Positions 1 through 8,011 of a stretch of 64,000 nt of DNA are shown here, one piece after another. Position 1 is the stretch's first letter; each line of letters begins with the position of its first letter. Source of the stretch: an uncultured Pseudomonadales bacterium (GTDB taxonomy: Bacteria; Pseudomonadota; Gammaproteobacteria; Pseudomonadales; Azotimanducaceae); contig OY282379.1 in assembly GCA_958295875.1 (NCBI GenBank), forward strand, positions 2,046,001 through 2,110,000. The letters are read 5' to 3'. Under the pieces are notes generated by a model. The model ran no database searches and was not told where the DNA came from. It was given only the letters and a program-made list of their open reading frames with translations. Position numbers and translations under genes: made by a program.

Positions 1-113
1 TGAACAACCTCGTCGGCAGCCGGGAAGAAGAGGCGCTCATCCGGGGCGAACTGCGCCGGGCGTTGGCCGAGCGCGTCGTTCGCAACTTGGCTGCGGTGGC
101 CAATGCCCGTTAA
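1..113 (+). CDS. lptE: LPS-assembly lipoprotein LptE, C-terminal fragment
   Basis: Only the last 36 codons are present, read in the frame beginning at base 3 and stopping at TAA 111-113. LptE is the outer-membrane lipoprotein plug of the LptD translocon that places lipopolysaccharide on the cell surface. The visible tail has the glutamate-rich stretch followed by a basic amphipathic helix (EEEALIRGEL, then RRALAERVV) that closes LptE proteins. The position directly before holA, with an 11-base overlap of the holA start, is the classical gammaproteobacterial order and supports the call. The rest of the gene lies outside the window. Confidence 0.7.
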   Translation, partial: NNLVGSREEEALIRGELRRALAERVVRNLAAVANAR

Positions 114-1137
114 TCCGCGAGACTTGCCGCGCCGCTTGGCCGCGGGGCTTGCGCCAGTGTATCTGATCTCCGGCGACGAGGCGCTCCTTGTCGCCGAGGC
201 GTGCGATGCCGTGCTCGCCGCGGCGCGCGGCCAAGGCTTCACGGAACGCGAAATCATCGATGGCGGCACCGGCATGGATTGGAACGCCGTGTTCGCCGCA
301 GCGGGCAATCTGTCCCTGTTTGGAGACCGTCGCGTGCTCGATGTGCGCTTGCCCAAGAACCGCTTGGACAAGAAGGCGTCGCAGGCCCTGCGAGACTATC
401 TGGCCAAGCCGCCGGCAGACACCCTGCTCCTCATCCGCACCGAGCGGCTGGAGCCGAGGCAGCGCTCCGAGGCTTGGTTCAAGGCCATCGAGTCTGCCGG
501 GGCCGCGGTCCTCGTCTGGCCGCTCACGCCACGCGAGTTTCCCGGTTGGCTCACGGAGCGCTGCCGCGCCGGCGGCGTGACGTTGACGCAAGATGCCTTG
601 GTGGAGTTTGTTGAGCGGGTGGAAGGCAACCTGCTTGCCGCCGTGCAGGAGATCGAGAAACTGAAGCTCGCCGGCGTGGCCATGCCGGTGGGGGCGCAAG
701 CGCTGCGCGATGCGGTGGGTGATGCCTCGCGGTACGACGCCTTCGAACTCTTGGACGCCGTGTGCGACGGAGCGGCGACGCGGGTGCGCAAGATGCTCCA
801 TGTGCTGGGCCAGGAAGGGCGGGTGCCGGTGCTGATGGTGTTGGGTGCCTTGAACGGGCAGTTGCGCAATGCTGCGCGCATCGCCGCGGGCACCCGCCCG
901 CGCCTTGCGCAACGCCGGCTGCAGCGGCTTGAACGCCTCGCCAAGCGGGTAGGCCCGGCCGGCCTGGAACGCGCCCTCGCTGAATCCGCCATGCTCGACA
1001 TGCAGGCGAAGGGCATGTTGCGCGGCGACGCATGGGCTTCGTTGGAACGCCTGCTCGTGCGGCTTGCCGGTGGCAAGAGCGGATTGGGCACGCTAGGGGC
1101 GGAGGCGCCGCGCTTGCGCTTGGGCGGTGTTGCTTGA
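103..1137 (+). CDS. holA: DNA polymerase III subunit delta
   Basis: 344 residues, the usual length for HolA. Delta is the clamp-loader subunit that opens the beta sliding clamp. The N-terminal part shows the typical PVYLISGDEALL start (residues about 18-29), where delta has a degenerate P-loop fold; LFGDRRVLDVRL and LLIRTERLE follow, and the C-terminal helical collar domain fills residues about 210-344. The ATG at 103 lies inside the end of lptE, so the two are probably translationally coupled. A GC-rich hairpin lies downstream before the convergent phosphatase gene. Confidence 0.92.
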   Translation: MPVNPRDLPRRLAAGLAPVYLISGDEALLVAEACDAVLAAARGQGFTEREIIDGGTGMDWNAVFAAAGNLSLFGDRRVLDVRLPKNRLDKKASQALRDYLAKPPADTLLLIRTERLEPRQRSEAWFKAIESAGAAVLVWPLTPREFPGWLTERCRAGGVTLTQDALVEFVERVEGNLLAAVQEIEKLKLAGVAMPVGAQALRDAVGDASRYDAFELLDAVCDGAATRVRKMLHVLGQEGRVPVLMVLGALNGQLRNAARIAAGTRPRLAQRRLQRLERLAKRVGPAGLERALAESAMLDMQAKGMLRGDAWASLERLLVRLAGGKSGLGTLGAEAPRLRLGGVA

Positions 1138-1211
1138 TGTTCGCAGTGCCGCCCGCCTAGTTCCCGCTAGCCGCCTCCCCCTCTGCGGGCGCCTCCAAAG
1201 TGGGCGGGCCT

Positions 1212-1229
1212 AGGCGCCGCGGGGCGCCT
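1212..1229. terminator. GC-rich hairpin between convergent genes
   Basis: A perfect 7-bp inverted repeat, AGGCGCC and GGCGCCT, with the 4-base loop GCGG lies between the convergent ends of holA and the histidine phosphatase gene. There is no T-run, so intrinsic termination is not certain; position and symmetry suggest a bidirectional transcription end. Confidence 0.35.
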
Positions 1230-1235
1230 GCAACC

Positions 1236-1790
1236 TCAGTTAACGTGTGTCCCCGCTTCGCGCCCCATCTCCACAAGGCTCAGCGCTCCGCCTTCCACCT
1301 GCACTTGGGTGATTGAGCCGTTGTCTGGCCGGAATGAGATGAGGGCGGGTGCGCCGGTGGCGGCGCCGACGATCACGTTGATGGCGATGAAATGGCAGAA
1401 CACCACGCAATCCTGCGTCTGGGTGCCCACCCAACTGACCATCGCGTCGCGCCAATCTGCCAGCCCCGGTTCGCGTTCGAGTGAGGGCCAAGTTCGCTGC
1501 ATCACCCCAGCGAGCCAACGGGCCCGATCGGCAAGGTCTTCGGTGGGGGAAGGGATCTCCGCCACGCGCGGCTCGATGACGGGCGTGATGCCCCAGCGCT
1601 CGGCGAGCGGCGCCGCAGTCTCCCGCGCCCGCGCCAACGGGCTCGAATAGATGGGCAGCGGCCCAAGGGATGCCAACGCAGCGGCCGTTGCTTCGGCTTG
1701 CTCACGCCCCGTGTCGTCGAGCCCCGGGTCTGCATGGGCGCCGAAGCCGGCAGCCGCCTTGCCGTGGCGCACGAGATGGATGATGGGCAT
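1236..1790 (-). CDS. histidine phosphatase family protein (SixA/PGM-like)
   Basis: 184 residues. The phosphatase RHG motif appears at once (LVRHGK, residues 6-11), followed by the YSSPLARARETA segment (residues about 48-59) that carries the second arginine and marks the branch with phosphoglycerate mutase and SixA. VVFCHFIAIN near residue 140 supplies the second catalytic histidine. Such enzymes remove phosphate through a phosphohistidine intermediate, but the substrate cannot be told from sequence. No signal peptide is seen, so it is cytoplasmic. It is a single gene, convergent with holA and 37 bases downstream of the end of the Schlafen-like gene. Confidence 0.8.
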   Translation of the reverse strand: MPIIHLVRHGKAAAGFGAHADPGLDDTGREQAEATAAALASLGPLPIYSSPLARARETAAPLAERWGITPVIEPRVAEIPSPTEDLADRARWLAGVMQRTWPSLEREPGLADWRDAMVSWVGTQTQDCVVFCHFIAINVIVGAATGAPALISFRPDNGSITQVQVEGGALSLVEMGREAGTHVN

Positions 1791-1827
1791 TGCGTTGCGT
1801 TCCCTCCGGCTTGATTGAGCTTCGAGT

Positions 1828-3849
1828 CTATCGCGTCATGCCTCCGTCCCGGTCCCGGCCACGACGCGCGTTGTCACGAAACTGCTGCAATTCCTCTTGG
1901 AACCGCGCCTCGGTGGGCAACAGATCGATGGCATTTCCAAACGCCGCCTCCACCTCGTTGGCCGGCGAGCGCAGCGAGATTCGCACTCGCGCTAAATCTC
2001 GCCAAGCCCGAGCGCGGCGAGTGGCGGAGGCGTTCATTTGCGGCACGCGCTCCAGTAGCTGGCGCGCTTCCATCAATAGGCCTAGATTCACTGCTCGCGA
2101 AGGATGTTGGTGTTCATCCATAGCACCCCGCGCCATCTCCATTTTGGTTTGTGCGAACTCGTGCAAGGCGCGCGCATCCATCTGCACCGCATCCCCGGCC
2201 TGCAAAAAATACGCGTGCGCGAGACGCGGTTCACGAAGACGTCGGGCCAGAATCGCGGCGTCCACCGCGTCGCGGGCGGAAGCGTTGCGGGAGGTTTCAA
2301 TGAGGATTCTCCGCGCATCGTCAGCCCGGTCATGATTCAGCAGTATCTCGACCCATGTGTTGGACACGTTCGCAATGGCTGTGTCGGGCGCTGCGTTTCG
2401 AAAACGCTCGAAAACGCGCTGTGCAGCGTCAAGGTCGTCGCGCTCGGCAGAGCGGAGCATCAGCTCCGCTGTCAGAGCGGCTGAATTCTCATTGGCGCTC
2501 CACGCTTCCCGTATGCGCCGAAACGCATCTTCTTCGCTGCCGACCGTGTGCAGATAGGCGGCATCCTGCAGCGCGGAGACAGCGGCATGTTCCGGATGCG
2601 CTGGCAGCGTTGCTCTGAACCAGCCGGCGTCGAAGTCGAAACGCGGCTGGGGGGAGCCGTTCTCTGCCATTGCCCGATACATGTTGGGCACGCCGGTGCG
2701 CCATCCTTCGGCAAGGCCGAGGGACTTGAGGAACTCGCCGACCCGTGGATTGCGGGCGCCGACCGGCGGAATCGAGGCATCTGGCGCGAGGTGGCGCTGC
2801 TCTAGGCCGGGTACTGGGCCCGGATAGCTAATCACCTCCACGCGGTCTGGATACAGGCATATCTTTGTCGGCTCCATGATCTCTGGGCGATAGCTGCGGT
2901 GATAAACGGCGTTGACGACCGCTTCGCGCAACGCCGGCAACGGATAGCTAACCCAGCCGCGCACTTGGCTTTGTTCCCGTTGCTTCTGCACATGCGAGTG
3001 GGCACGCCCTTCAAGATGGTGCAGGCAGTTGCGCAGCTGCGCTGGCAGCGGGCCGCGAAATGTGCGCTCGTTCTGCACTTCGCCGGCCCGGTCGCCGGCA
3101 AACTGCGCAACCACGATGCGGGCGCCGGCAAACCAACGCTGCGGATCGTCGGAGAAGAAAAGCAGCCCGACGTTGCGGGGCGTCTCGTGATTGTTGGCGG
3201 GCACCGTAATGCCCATGTGGCGATAGACCGTCGCGGCATCCGGTTGTTCGCGCAGGGCGCTGCGGACATCGTGCAAGTACTCCCGCACTGTCGCTTCGCG
3301 TAGGTCGTCCAGCTGGGCCGTCTGGGCCGCTTGGTTGTCCCACGGCAATGCGCCCTTCTCCAACAATGCCGTCAGATGGCCGTTGGCTTCCGCGTCCACT
3401 GTTTCGGTGCCGACCCGTATCCAGAACCGCCAGCGAGCCTCCTGCTCGTCGCGTCCGTAGCCTTCTCTTGCCCGATGCGGGCCGTCCTGGCTTGCTGCGG
3501 CGCGAACCACCAGAACGTTGTGTCCTTCAATCATTTCCGGCGAAAAAACAGGAGTGTAGCTAGGCTGGATGCCTCCTTTGCAGCGACCGCGCAGCCACCT
3601 CTGCGCCTTATCGACGTCTTGCTCGCTCAAGCCGGTGACACGCTTCTTGCCAGCCCCATCGGCCTCGGCCACCCCGATGACGACATAGCCTCCGCCGAGG
3701 CTCTGAAAGTCGTTGGCGAACGCGCACACCGTCCTGACCACCTGAGGCCCAGTGGTCTTCGCGTCCCAACTTGCCTTGAACTCAAGGCGAGCGGATTCGG
3801 TTCTGCCGTTCAGCAAGTCCGCTACGTTGATGGGCAGAATCGAGGTCAC
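1828..3849 (-). CDS. Schlafen/AlbA_2-type ATP-binding protein with C-terminal helical repeats
   Basis: 673 residues from a GTG start at 3849. The start PINVADLLNGR and the RLEFKASW motif (residues about 6-27) open an AlbA_2 (Schlafen-AAA) nucleic-acid-binding domain reaching about residue 140; a GHKL-type ATP-binding region with REAVVNAVYHRSY follows near residue 330. The last 190 residues look like TPR-type helices, unusual for the family. The open frame continues upstream to 4008 through the insertion sequence, but removing that element leaves an in-frame TGA just upstream and no ATG, so GTG 3849 is the native start. Relatives are called putative regulators or defence-associated proteins; the true role is unknown. 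Confidence 0.75.
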   Translation of the reverse strand: MTSILPINVADLLNGRTESARLEFKASWDAKTTGPQVVRTVCAFANDFQSLGGGYVVIGVAEADGAGKKRVTGLSEQDVDKAQRWLRGRCKGGIQPSYTPVFSPEMIEGHNVLVVRAAASQDGPHRAREGYGRDEQEARWRFWIRVGTETVDAEANGHLTALLEKGALPWDNQAAQTAQLDDLREATVREYLHDVRSALREQPDAATVYRHMGITVPANNHETPRNVGLLFFSDDPQRWFAGARIVVAQFAGDRAGEVQNERTFRGPLPAQLRNCLHHLEGRAHSHVQKQREQSQVRGWVSYPLPALREAVVNAVYHRSYRPEIMEPTKICLYPDRVEVISYPGPVPGLEQRHLAPDASIPPVGARNPRVGEFLKSLGLAEGWRTGVPNMYRAMAENGSPQPRFDFDAGWFRATLPAHPEHAAVSALQDAAYLHTVGSEEDAFRRIREAWSANENSAALTAELMLRSAERDDLDAAQRVFERFRNAAPDTAIANVSNTWVEILLNHDRADDARRILIETSRNASARDAVDAAILARRLREPRLAHAYFLQAGDAVQMDARALHEFAQTKMEMARGAMDEHQHPSRAVNLGLLMEARQLLERVPQMNASATRRARAWRDLARVRISLRSPANEVEAAFGNAIDLLPTEARFQEELQQFRDNARRGRDRDGGMTR

Positions 3850-3884
3850 GTTCGGATTGTCCGACTCGCGCCGGAGGCGGTCAA

Positions 3885-3889
3885 GGAAA
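3885..3889. repeat. left target-site duplication of the insertion sequence
   Basis: The five bases GGAAA directly before the left end of the element are repeated directly after its right end at 5017-5021. This marks a transposition event that duplicated 5 bp of target and has not since rearranged. Confidence 0.8.
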
Positions 3890-3915
3890 TGAAAGGGATC
3901 AGCACCTTCTGGACA

Positions 3916-3947
3916 GTCGCCCCCAACGGAAGGCCGTTGGGGGCGAC
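3916..3947. terminator. perfect 14-bp hairpin just inside the left end of the element
   Basis: GTCGCCCCCAACGG (3916-3929) and its exact reverse complement (3934-3947) flank the loop AAGG, directly after the left inverted repeat. It lies upstream of the transposase start. Such subterminal hairpins can stop or blunt transcription entering from outside, or bind transposase; neither role is shown here. Confidence 0.5.
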
Positions 3948-3992
3948 GGTTCGGTAGCCTATGAGTTGTGAAGCAACATGGGAGACCGAACG

Positions 3993-4982
3993 ATGCGGAT
4001 GTTGGCACAAGACAGGGCGTTCTACCTGAGGCTGCGGGTGGACGGGACGGACGACCCGGAGGCGCTGCGGCGGCTGCGGATCCTGGAAGGGATCGAGATG
4101 GTGCGGAGCGACCTCACCGCGGCTGCGGCGTGCAGGGCGTTCGGCGTCTCGCGTGCGACCTACTGCGCATGGCGGCGGCGCTTGGAGGACGGCGGCGTGG
4201 CGGGGCTGGTTCCGCGCAGCAGCCGGCCGCGCAGCCATCCGGGGCGGCGCTGGACGAGGGCGGACGCCATGCGGGTGGTGGGCATCCGCCGCGAGGCGCC
4301 GTGGGCGGGGAAGGCGAGGATCGCGCTGGACTTGGCGGCGCGCTGGCCGGACCGGGCGCTGAGCGAGGCGACGGTGGGGCGCATCCTGCGCTGGGCGGTG
4401 GAGCGCGGGCATGCGCGGCCATGCTCGTTCTGCGAGGGGCGCGCCGCCGCGAAGCGGCGGCGCGACTTCACCGGCGCGCATGCGCGCCGGTGGAAGCCGC
4501 GCGACAGGCACTTCGGCGTGCAGTTCGACCACATGACCGTGCACATCGACGGCGTGGCCCACAAGGAGTTCCGCGCCGTGTGCCCGCGCACGCGGCTGCA
4601 GTGGGCCAAGGTCTGCTCCCGCGCCACGGCGGGCGTCGCAAGGGCGTTCCTGCGCGAGGCCGTCCGCGAGCTCGACGTCCGCGGCGTGCAGGTGGACGGC
4701 GGCTCGGAGTTCATGGCCGCCTTCGAGAAGGAGTGCAGGGCGCTGGGCCTGCCGCTGCTGGTGCTGCCGCCGCGCTCGCCGCAGCTCAACGGCATCGTCG
4801 AGCGCGCCAACCGCACGGCGCGCGCCGAGTGCTGGAGCCAGTACCGCGGAGAGCTCACCTGCGCCGCCATGAACGAGGCGCTCGCCCTCTACCTCGACTA
4901 CTACAACAACAGGCGCCCGCACCGCTCCCTCGGCATGAAAACCCCCGCCGAGTTCGCTAGGATGATGGCCGCGGCTGCCTGA
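3993..4982 (+). CDS. DDE transposase, integrase-core type
   Basis: 329 residues from ATG 3993, chosen because GGAGA lies 7 bases upstream; an in-frame ATG at 3978 would add 5 residues. Residues about 40-75 form a helix-turn-helix (AACRAFGVSRATYCAWRRRL). The integrase core carries the catalytic acids D179 (QFDHM), D235 (VQVDGGSEF) and E270 (NGIVERANRT), with 34 residues between the last two, as in IS3, IS481 and retroviral integrases; YYNNRRPHRSLG near the end is typical of the same group. All catalytic residues are intact, so it may be active. Confidence 0.9.
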   Translation: MRMLAQDRAFYLRLRVDGTDDPEALRRLRILEGIEMVRSDLTAAAACRAFGVSRATYCAWRRRLEDGGVAGLVPRSSRPRSHPGRRWTRADAMRVVGIRREAPWAGKARIALDLAARWPDRALSEATVGRILRWAVERGHARPCSFCEGRAAAKRRRDFTGAHARRWKPRDRHFGVQFDHMTVHIDGVAHKEFRAVCPRTRLQWAKVCSRATAGVARAFLREAVRELDVRGVQVDGGSEFMAAFEKECRALGLPLLVLPPRSPQLNGIVERANRTARAECWSQYRGELTCAAMNEALALYLDYYNNRRPHRSLGMKTPAEFARMMAAAA

Positions 4983-5016
4983 CCACAAATGTCCAGAAGG
5001 TCGCTGATCCCCCACA

Positions 5017-5021
5017 GGAAA
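5017..5021. repeat. right target-site duplication of the insertion sequence
   Basis: Second GGAAA copy, directly after the CA end of the element; see the matching copy at 3885-3889. Confidence 0.8.
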
Positions 5022-5106
5022 CGTGCAGCCCCTCACCCCAGCCGCTGCGCGTGGCGGGCGGATTAGTGGCAGAATACGGCTTGCCTTCCGAGGAGCAGTC
5101 CCCCCG

Positions 5107-6105
5107 ATGAACGTCCACGAATCCGGCTTGTCGCCGGACATGATGCCTGACGCCGCGGTGAGCGTGCGCGAGGCGTTCGGGATGGATCAGGACCTCACCG
5201 TCCCCGCGTTCAGCGCCCGCACAGACTATGTGCCGGACATCGACGCGGACTATCAGTTCGACCATGACACCACCCTCGCCATCCTCGCCGGCTTCTCTCA
5301 CAACCGCCGCGTGATGATTCAGGGGTATCACGGCACCGGCAAATCCACCCATGTCGAGCAGGTGGCGGCGCGCCTCAACTGGCCGTGCATCCGCGTCAAC
5401 CTCGACAGCCACATCAGCCGCATCGACTTGGTGGGCAAGGACGCCATCGTCGTGGAGGACGGCCAGCAGATCACCACTTTCAAGGAAGGCATCCTGCCGT
5501 GGGCGCTGCAGCATCCGACCGCGCTGTGCTTTGACGAGTACGATGCCGGGCGCCCAGACGTGATGTTCGTCATTCAGCGTGTGCTGGAGGTGGAAGGCAA
5601 GCTCACGCTGTTGGACCAGAACCGGGTGGTGCGGCCGCATCCGGCGTTTCGGCTGTTCTCCACCACCAACACCATCGGCCTCGGCGACACCACTGGCCTC
5701 TATCACGGCACCCAGCAGATCAACCAAGGGCAGATGGACCGCTGGAACATCGTCACCACGTTGAACTATTTGGAACACGAGCAGGAAGTGGACATCGTGT
5801 ATGGCAAGGCCAAGGCATGGCAAGAGGCCCAGGAGGGGCGGCGCGTCATCTCGAACATGGTGTCCGTGGCAGACCTCACCCGCAAAGGCTTCGTCAATGG
5901 CGACATCTCGGTGGTGATGTCGCCGCGCACCGTGCTCACTTGGGCGGAGAACGCGGACATCTTCGATGACTTGGGCTTTGGCTTTCGGGTTTCGTTCCTG
6001 AACAAGTGCGACGAGTTGGAGCGCCCCGTCGTCGCCGAGTATTACCAACGCTGCATGGGTGAGGATTTGGGCGACGCGACGCGCGGCATCACGCTGCGCG
6101 CCTGA
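5107..6105 (+). CDS. cobS: cobaltochelatase CobS-type AAA+ ATPase
   Basis: 332 residues, close to the CobS norm. ATG 5107 follows GAGGAG at 5090-5095. Walker A is GYHGTGKST (residues 73-81), Walker B ALCFDEYD (139-146), and the CobS signatures [17 protein letters not shown] and [17 protein letters not shown] are present. CobS is a MoxR-clade AAA+ motor that with CobT drives metal insertion by CobN in aerobic cobalamin synthesis. The VWA partner cobT follows immediately, but no cobN or other cobalamin gene is in the window, so the pair may serve another client. The insertion sequence ends 90 bases upstream and may affect transcription. Confidence 0.88.
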   Translation: MNVHESGLSPDMMPDAAVSVREAFGMDQDLTVPAFSARTDYVPDIDADYQFDHDTTLAILAGFSHNRRVMIQGYHGTGKSTHVEQVAARLNWPCIRVNLDSHISRIDLVGKDAIVVEDGQQITTFKEGILPWALQHPTALCFDEYDAGRPDVMFVIQRVLEVEGKLTLLDQNRVVRPHPAFRLFSTTNTIGLGDTTGLYHGTQQINQGQMDRWNIVTTLNYLEHEQEVDIVYGKAKAWQEAQEGRRVISNMVSVADLTRKGFVNGDISVVMSPRTVLTWAENADIFDDLGFGFRVSFLNKCDELERPVVAEYYQRCMGEDLGDATRGITLRA

Positions 6106-6115
6106 GGCCAAAGCC

Positions 6116-7921
6116 TTGCGCGAGGAGGAAAATCCGCTCGAGCCCTTCAAGCGCGCCACCACCGCGACGGTGCGCGCGATCGCCGAAAACGACGAGCTCG
6201 ACGTGACGTTCGGCCGCGGCAACCCCTCGCTGCGCGGCAATGTCGTACACATGCCGTTGCCAAACATTGGCTGCACGAAAGGCGAACTGAACGCCGTGCG
6301 CGGGGTTGGCGATGAGTTCGCCCTGAAGTTGCGCTACCACGACGCAGCCCTGCATCGCCGCAACACGCCGGGCGGCGGCCCAGCGCAGGAACTCTTCGAG
6401 TGGGTGGAGAACGCGCGTGTCGCCTCCATCGGCACGCTGCGCATGGAAGGCGTGGCGCAGAACCTCGACGCTTCCCTTGAATCGCTGTGTCGGCAAGCGG
6501 CGTTCGACACCATCACCGCGGAAACCGAGGCACCCTTGAGCGTTGCCGTCGGGCTCCTTGTCCGCCAGCGGCTCACTGGCCGGCCGCTGCCGCCGTCCGC
6601 AGAGAACGTCGTGCGCTTTTGGCGCGACTATGTGGAGGAGCGCGCCGGCAGCCACCTCGACGAACTCGCCGAGTGCATTGAAGACCAAGGGCGGTTCGCT
6701 CGCCAGTGCCGCTCCATCTTGGCGGATTTGGGCTTTCCCGTGGAGCTGGACGAGCCGCAGCTGGACGACAACGCAGACCCAGAGTCTACCGAGCAGAGCG
6801 CGGAGCCAGATTCTGAACTGTCGCCCGAGGATGTCGTGTTGGATGACGACTCCTTTGGCGAGGAAGACGGCGAGGGTGAAGCCGCGGTGGTGGAGATGGA
6901 CGCGGACATGGACCTCGACGAACTGTCCGCGCAGTCTGAAGATGAGGAAGCGCCCCGCGTGACGCCGGATGAGGCCGGCCGCATCCGCGTGGACGTGAAC
7001 TATCGCCCGTTCACCACGGAGTTCGACGAGACGGTGCGCGCCGAAGACCTCTGCGATGCCGAGGAACTGACGCGGCTGCGTTCCCTGCTCGACCAACAAC
7101 TCGTGTCGCTGCAGCACGCCACGTCAAAACTGGCCAATCGCCTGCAGCGCCGCCTGCTTGCCAAGCAGAACCGCGCTTGGGAGTTCGACTTGGAAGAGGG
7201 CATCTTGGACACCTCGCGGCTCACCCAAGTGATTGTGGACCCGATGAATCCCTTGGCCTATAAGCAAGAGAAGGAAACGAACTTCCGCGACACGGTGGTG
7301 ACGATGCTCATCGACAGCTCGGGCTCCATGCGCGGGCGCTCCATCACCATCGCCGCGGTGTGCGCGGACATCTTGGGCCGCACCTTGGAGCGTTGTTCCG
7401 TGCGGGTGGAAATCTTGGGTTTCACCACCCGCGCGTGGCGCGGCGGACAGTCCAGGGAAGAGTGGATCAACGGCGGCCGCGCGCCAAACCCGGGCCGCTT
7501 GAATGACCTGCGGCACATCATCTACAAAGCTGCGGACGACACTTGGCGGCGCTCGCGACGCCATCTGGGCTTGATGATGCGCGAGGAGCTCCTGAAGGAG
7601 AACATCGATGGCGAAGCCCTCATCTGGGCACACAACCGGCTCGTTGAGCGTTCGGAACAGCGCCGTGTGCTGATGGTGATTTCAGATGGCTTGCCGGTTG
7701 ACAACTCAACGCTCTTGGTCAATCCAAACAACTACTTGGAACAACACTTGAAGTACGCCATCGATCAAATTGAGAATCACTCTGCGGTGGAACTGGTTGC
7801 CATCGGCATTGGCCACGACGTGACGCACCACTATCGCCGCGCCGTCACCATCACAGACGCCGAGCAACTCGCCGGCGCCATGACGGAGCAGTTGGCAGCG
7901 CTCTTCGACGTGGAGAAGTAG
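6116..7921 (+). CDS. cobT: cobaltochelatase CobT-type VWA protein
   Basis: 601 residues from TTG 6116, placed 10 bases after the cobS stop with GAGG 8 bases upstream; a GTG at 6059 inside cobS is the alternative. The N-terminal part ([20 protein letters not shown]) matches CobT. A strongly acidic linker rich in Asp and Glu spans residues about 215-285, and the C-terminal VWA domain has the MIDAS motif DSSGSM at about 400-405, with VISDGLPVD later. CobT is the VWA co-subunit of the CobS AAA+ ring. A small hairpin with TTTT follows the stop. Confidence 0.87.
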   Translation: MREEENPLEPFKRATTATVRAIAENDELDVTFGRGNPSLRGNVVHMPLPNIGCTKGELNAVRGVGDEFALKLRYHDAALHRRNTPGGGPAQELFEWVENARVASIGTLRMEGVAQNLDASLESLCRQAAFDTITAETEAPLSVAVGLLVRQRLTGRPLPPSAENVVRFWRDYVEERAGSHLDELAECIEDQGRFARQCRSILADLGFPVELDEPQLDDNADPESTEQSAEPDSELSPEDVVLDDDSFGEEDGEGEAAVVEMDADMDLDELSAQSEDEEAPRVTPDEAGRIRVDVNYRPFTTEFDETVRAEDLCDAEELTRLRSLLDQQLVSLQHATSKLANRLQRRLLAKQNRAWEFDLEEGILDTSRLTQVIVDPMNPLAYKQEKETNFRDTVVTMLIDSSGSMRGRSITIAAVCADILGRTLERCSVRVEILGFTTRAWRGGQSREEWINGGRAPNPGRLNDLRHIIYKAADDTWRRSRRHLGLMMREELLKENIDGEALIWAHNRLVERSEQRRVLMVISDGLPVDNSTLLVNPNNYLEQHLKYAIDQIENHSAVELVAIGIGHDVTHHYRRAVTITDAEQLAGAMTEQLAALFDVEK

Positions 7922-7933
7922 CTTCGGTTGGCT

Positions 7934-7950
7934 GCCACTGGGTGGCTTTT
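7934..7950 (+). terminator. short intrinsic terminator after cobT
   Basis: GCCAC, loop TGG, GTGGC, then TTTT, 12 bases after the cobT stop and before the convergent carboxyltransferase gene. The stem is only 5 bp, so strength is uncertain. Confidence 0.45.
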
Positions 7951-8011
7951 GAAAGAAGAGCTGACGTGGGCGACGCGGCCCGACGCCTAAGGGGTTCGCT
8001 TGCGACGCGCC

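Larger units (their letters stand above)
3890..5016 (+). mobile_element. complete 1127-bp insertion sequence, IS481/IS3-like
   Basis: The element begins TG and ends CA. Left end 3890-3915 and the reverse complement of right end 4990-5016 share GGGATCAGC, then ACCTTCTGGACA, differing by one extra G and a few outer bases. Flanking GGAAA copies at 3885-3889 and 5017-5021 are the target duplication. It encodes one DDE transposase in a single frame, unlike the two-frame IS3 elements, which favours IS481-like. Insertion is in the short promoter region between the divergent Schlafen-like gene and cobS, so neither coding frame is broken but both upstream regions are changed. Family placement is inferred from the transposase and ends only. 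Confidence 0.88.

Noticed and set aside
3850..4008. N-terminal extension of the Schlafen-like frame
   Set aside because: It is encoded by element sequence; with the element removed a TGA lies just upstream of GTG 3849.
3846..5141. 431-residue minus-strand open frame across the insertion sequence
   Set aside because: Runs antisense to the transposase and across both element ends; not a gene.
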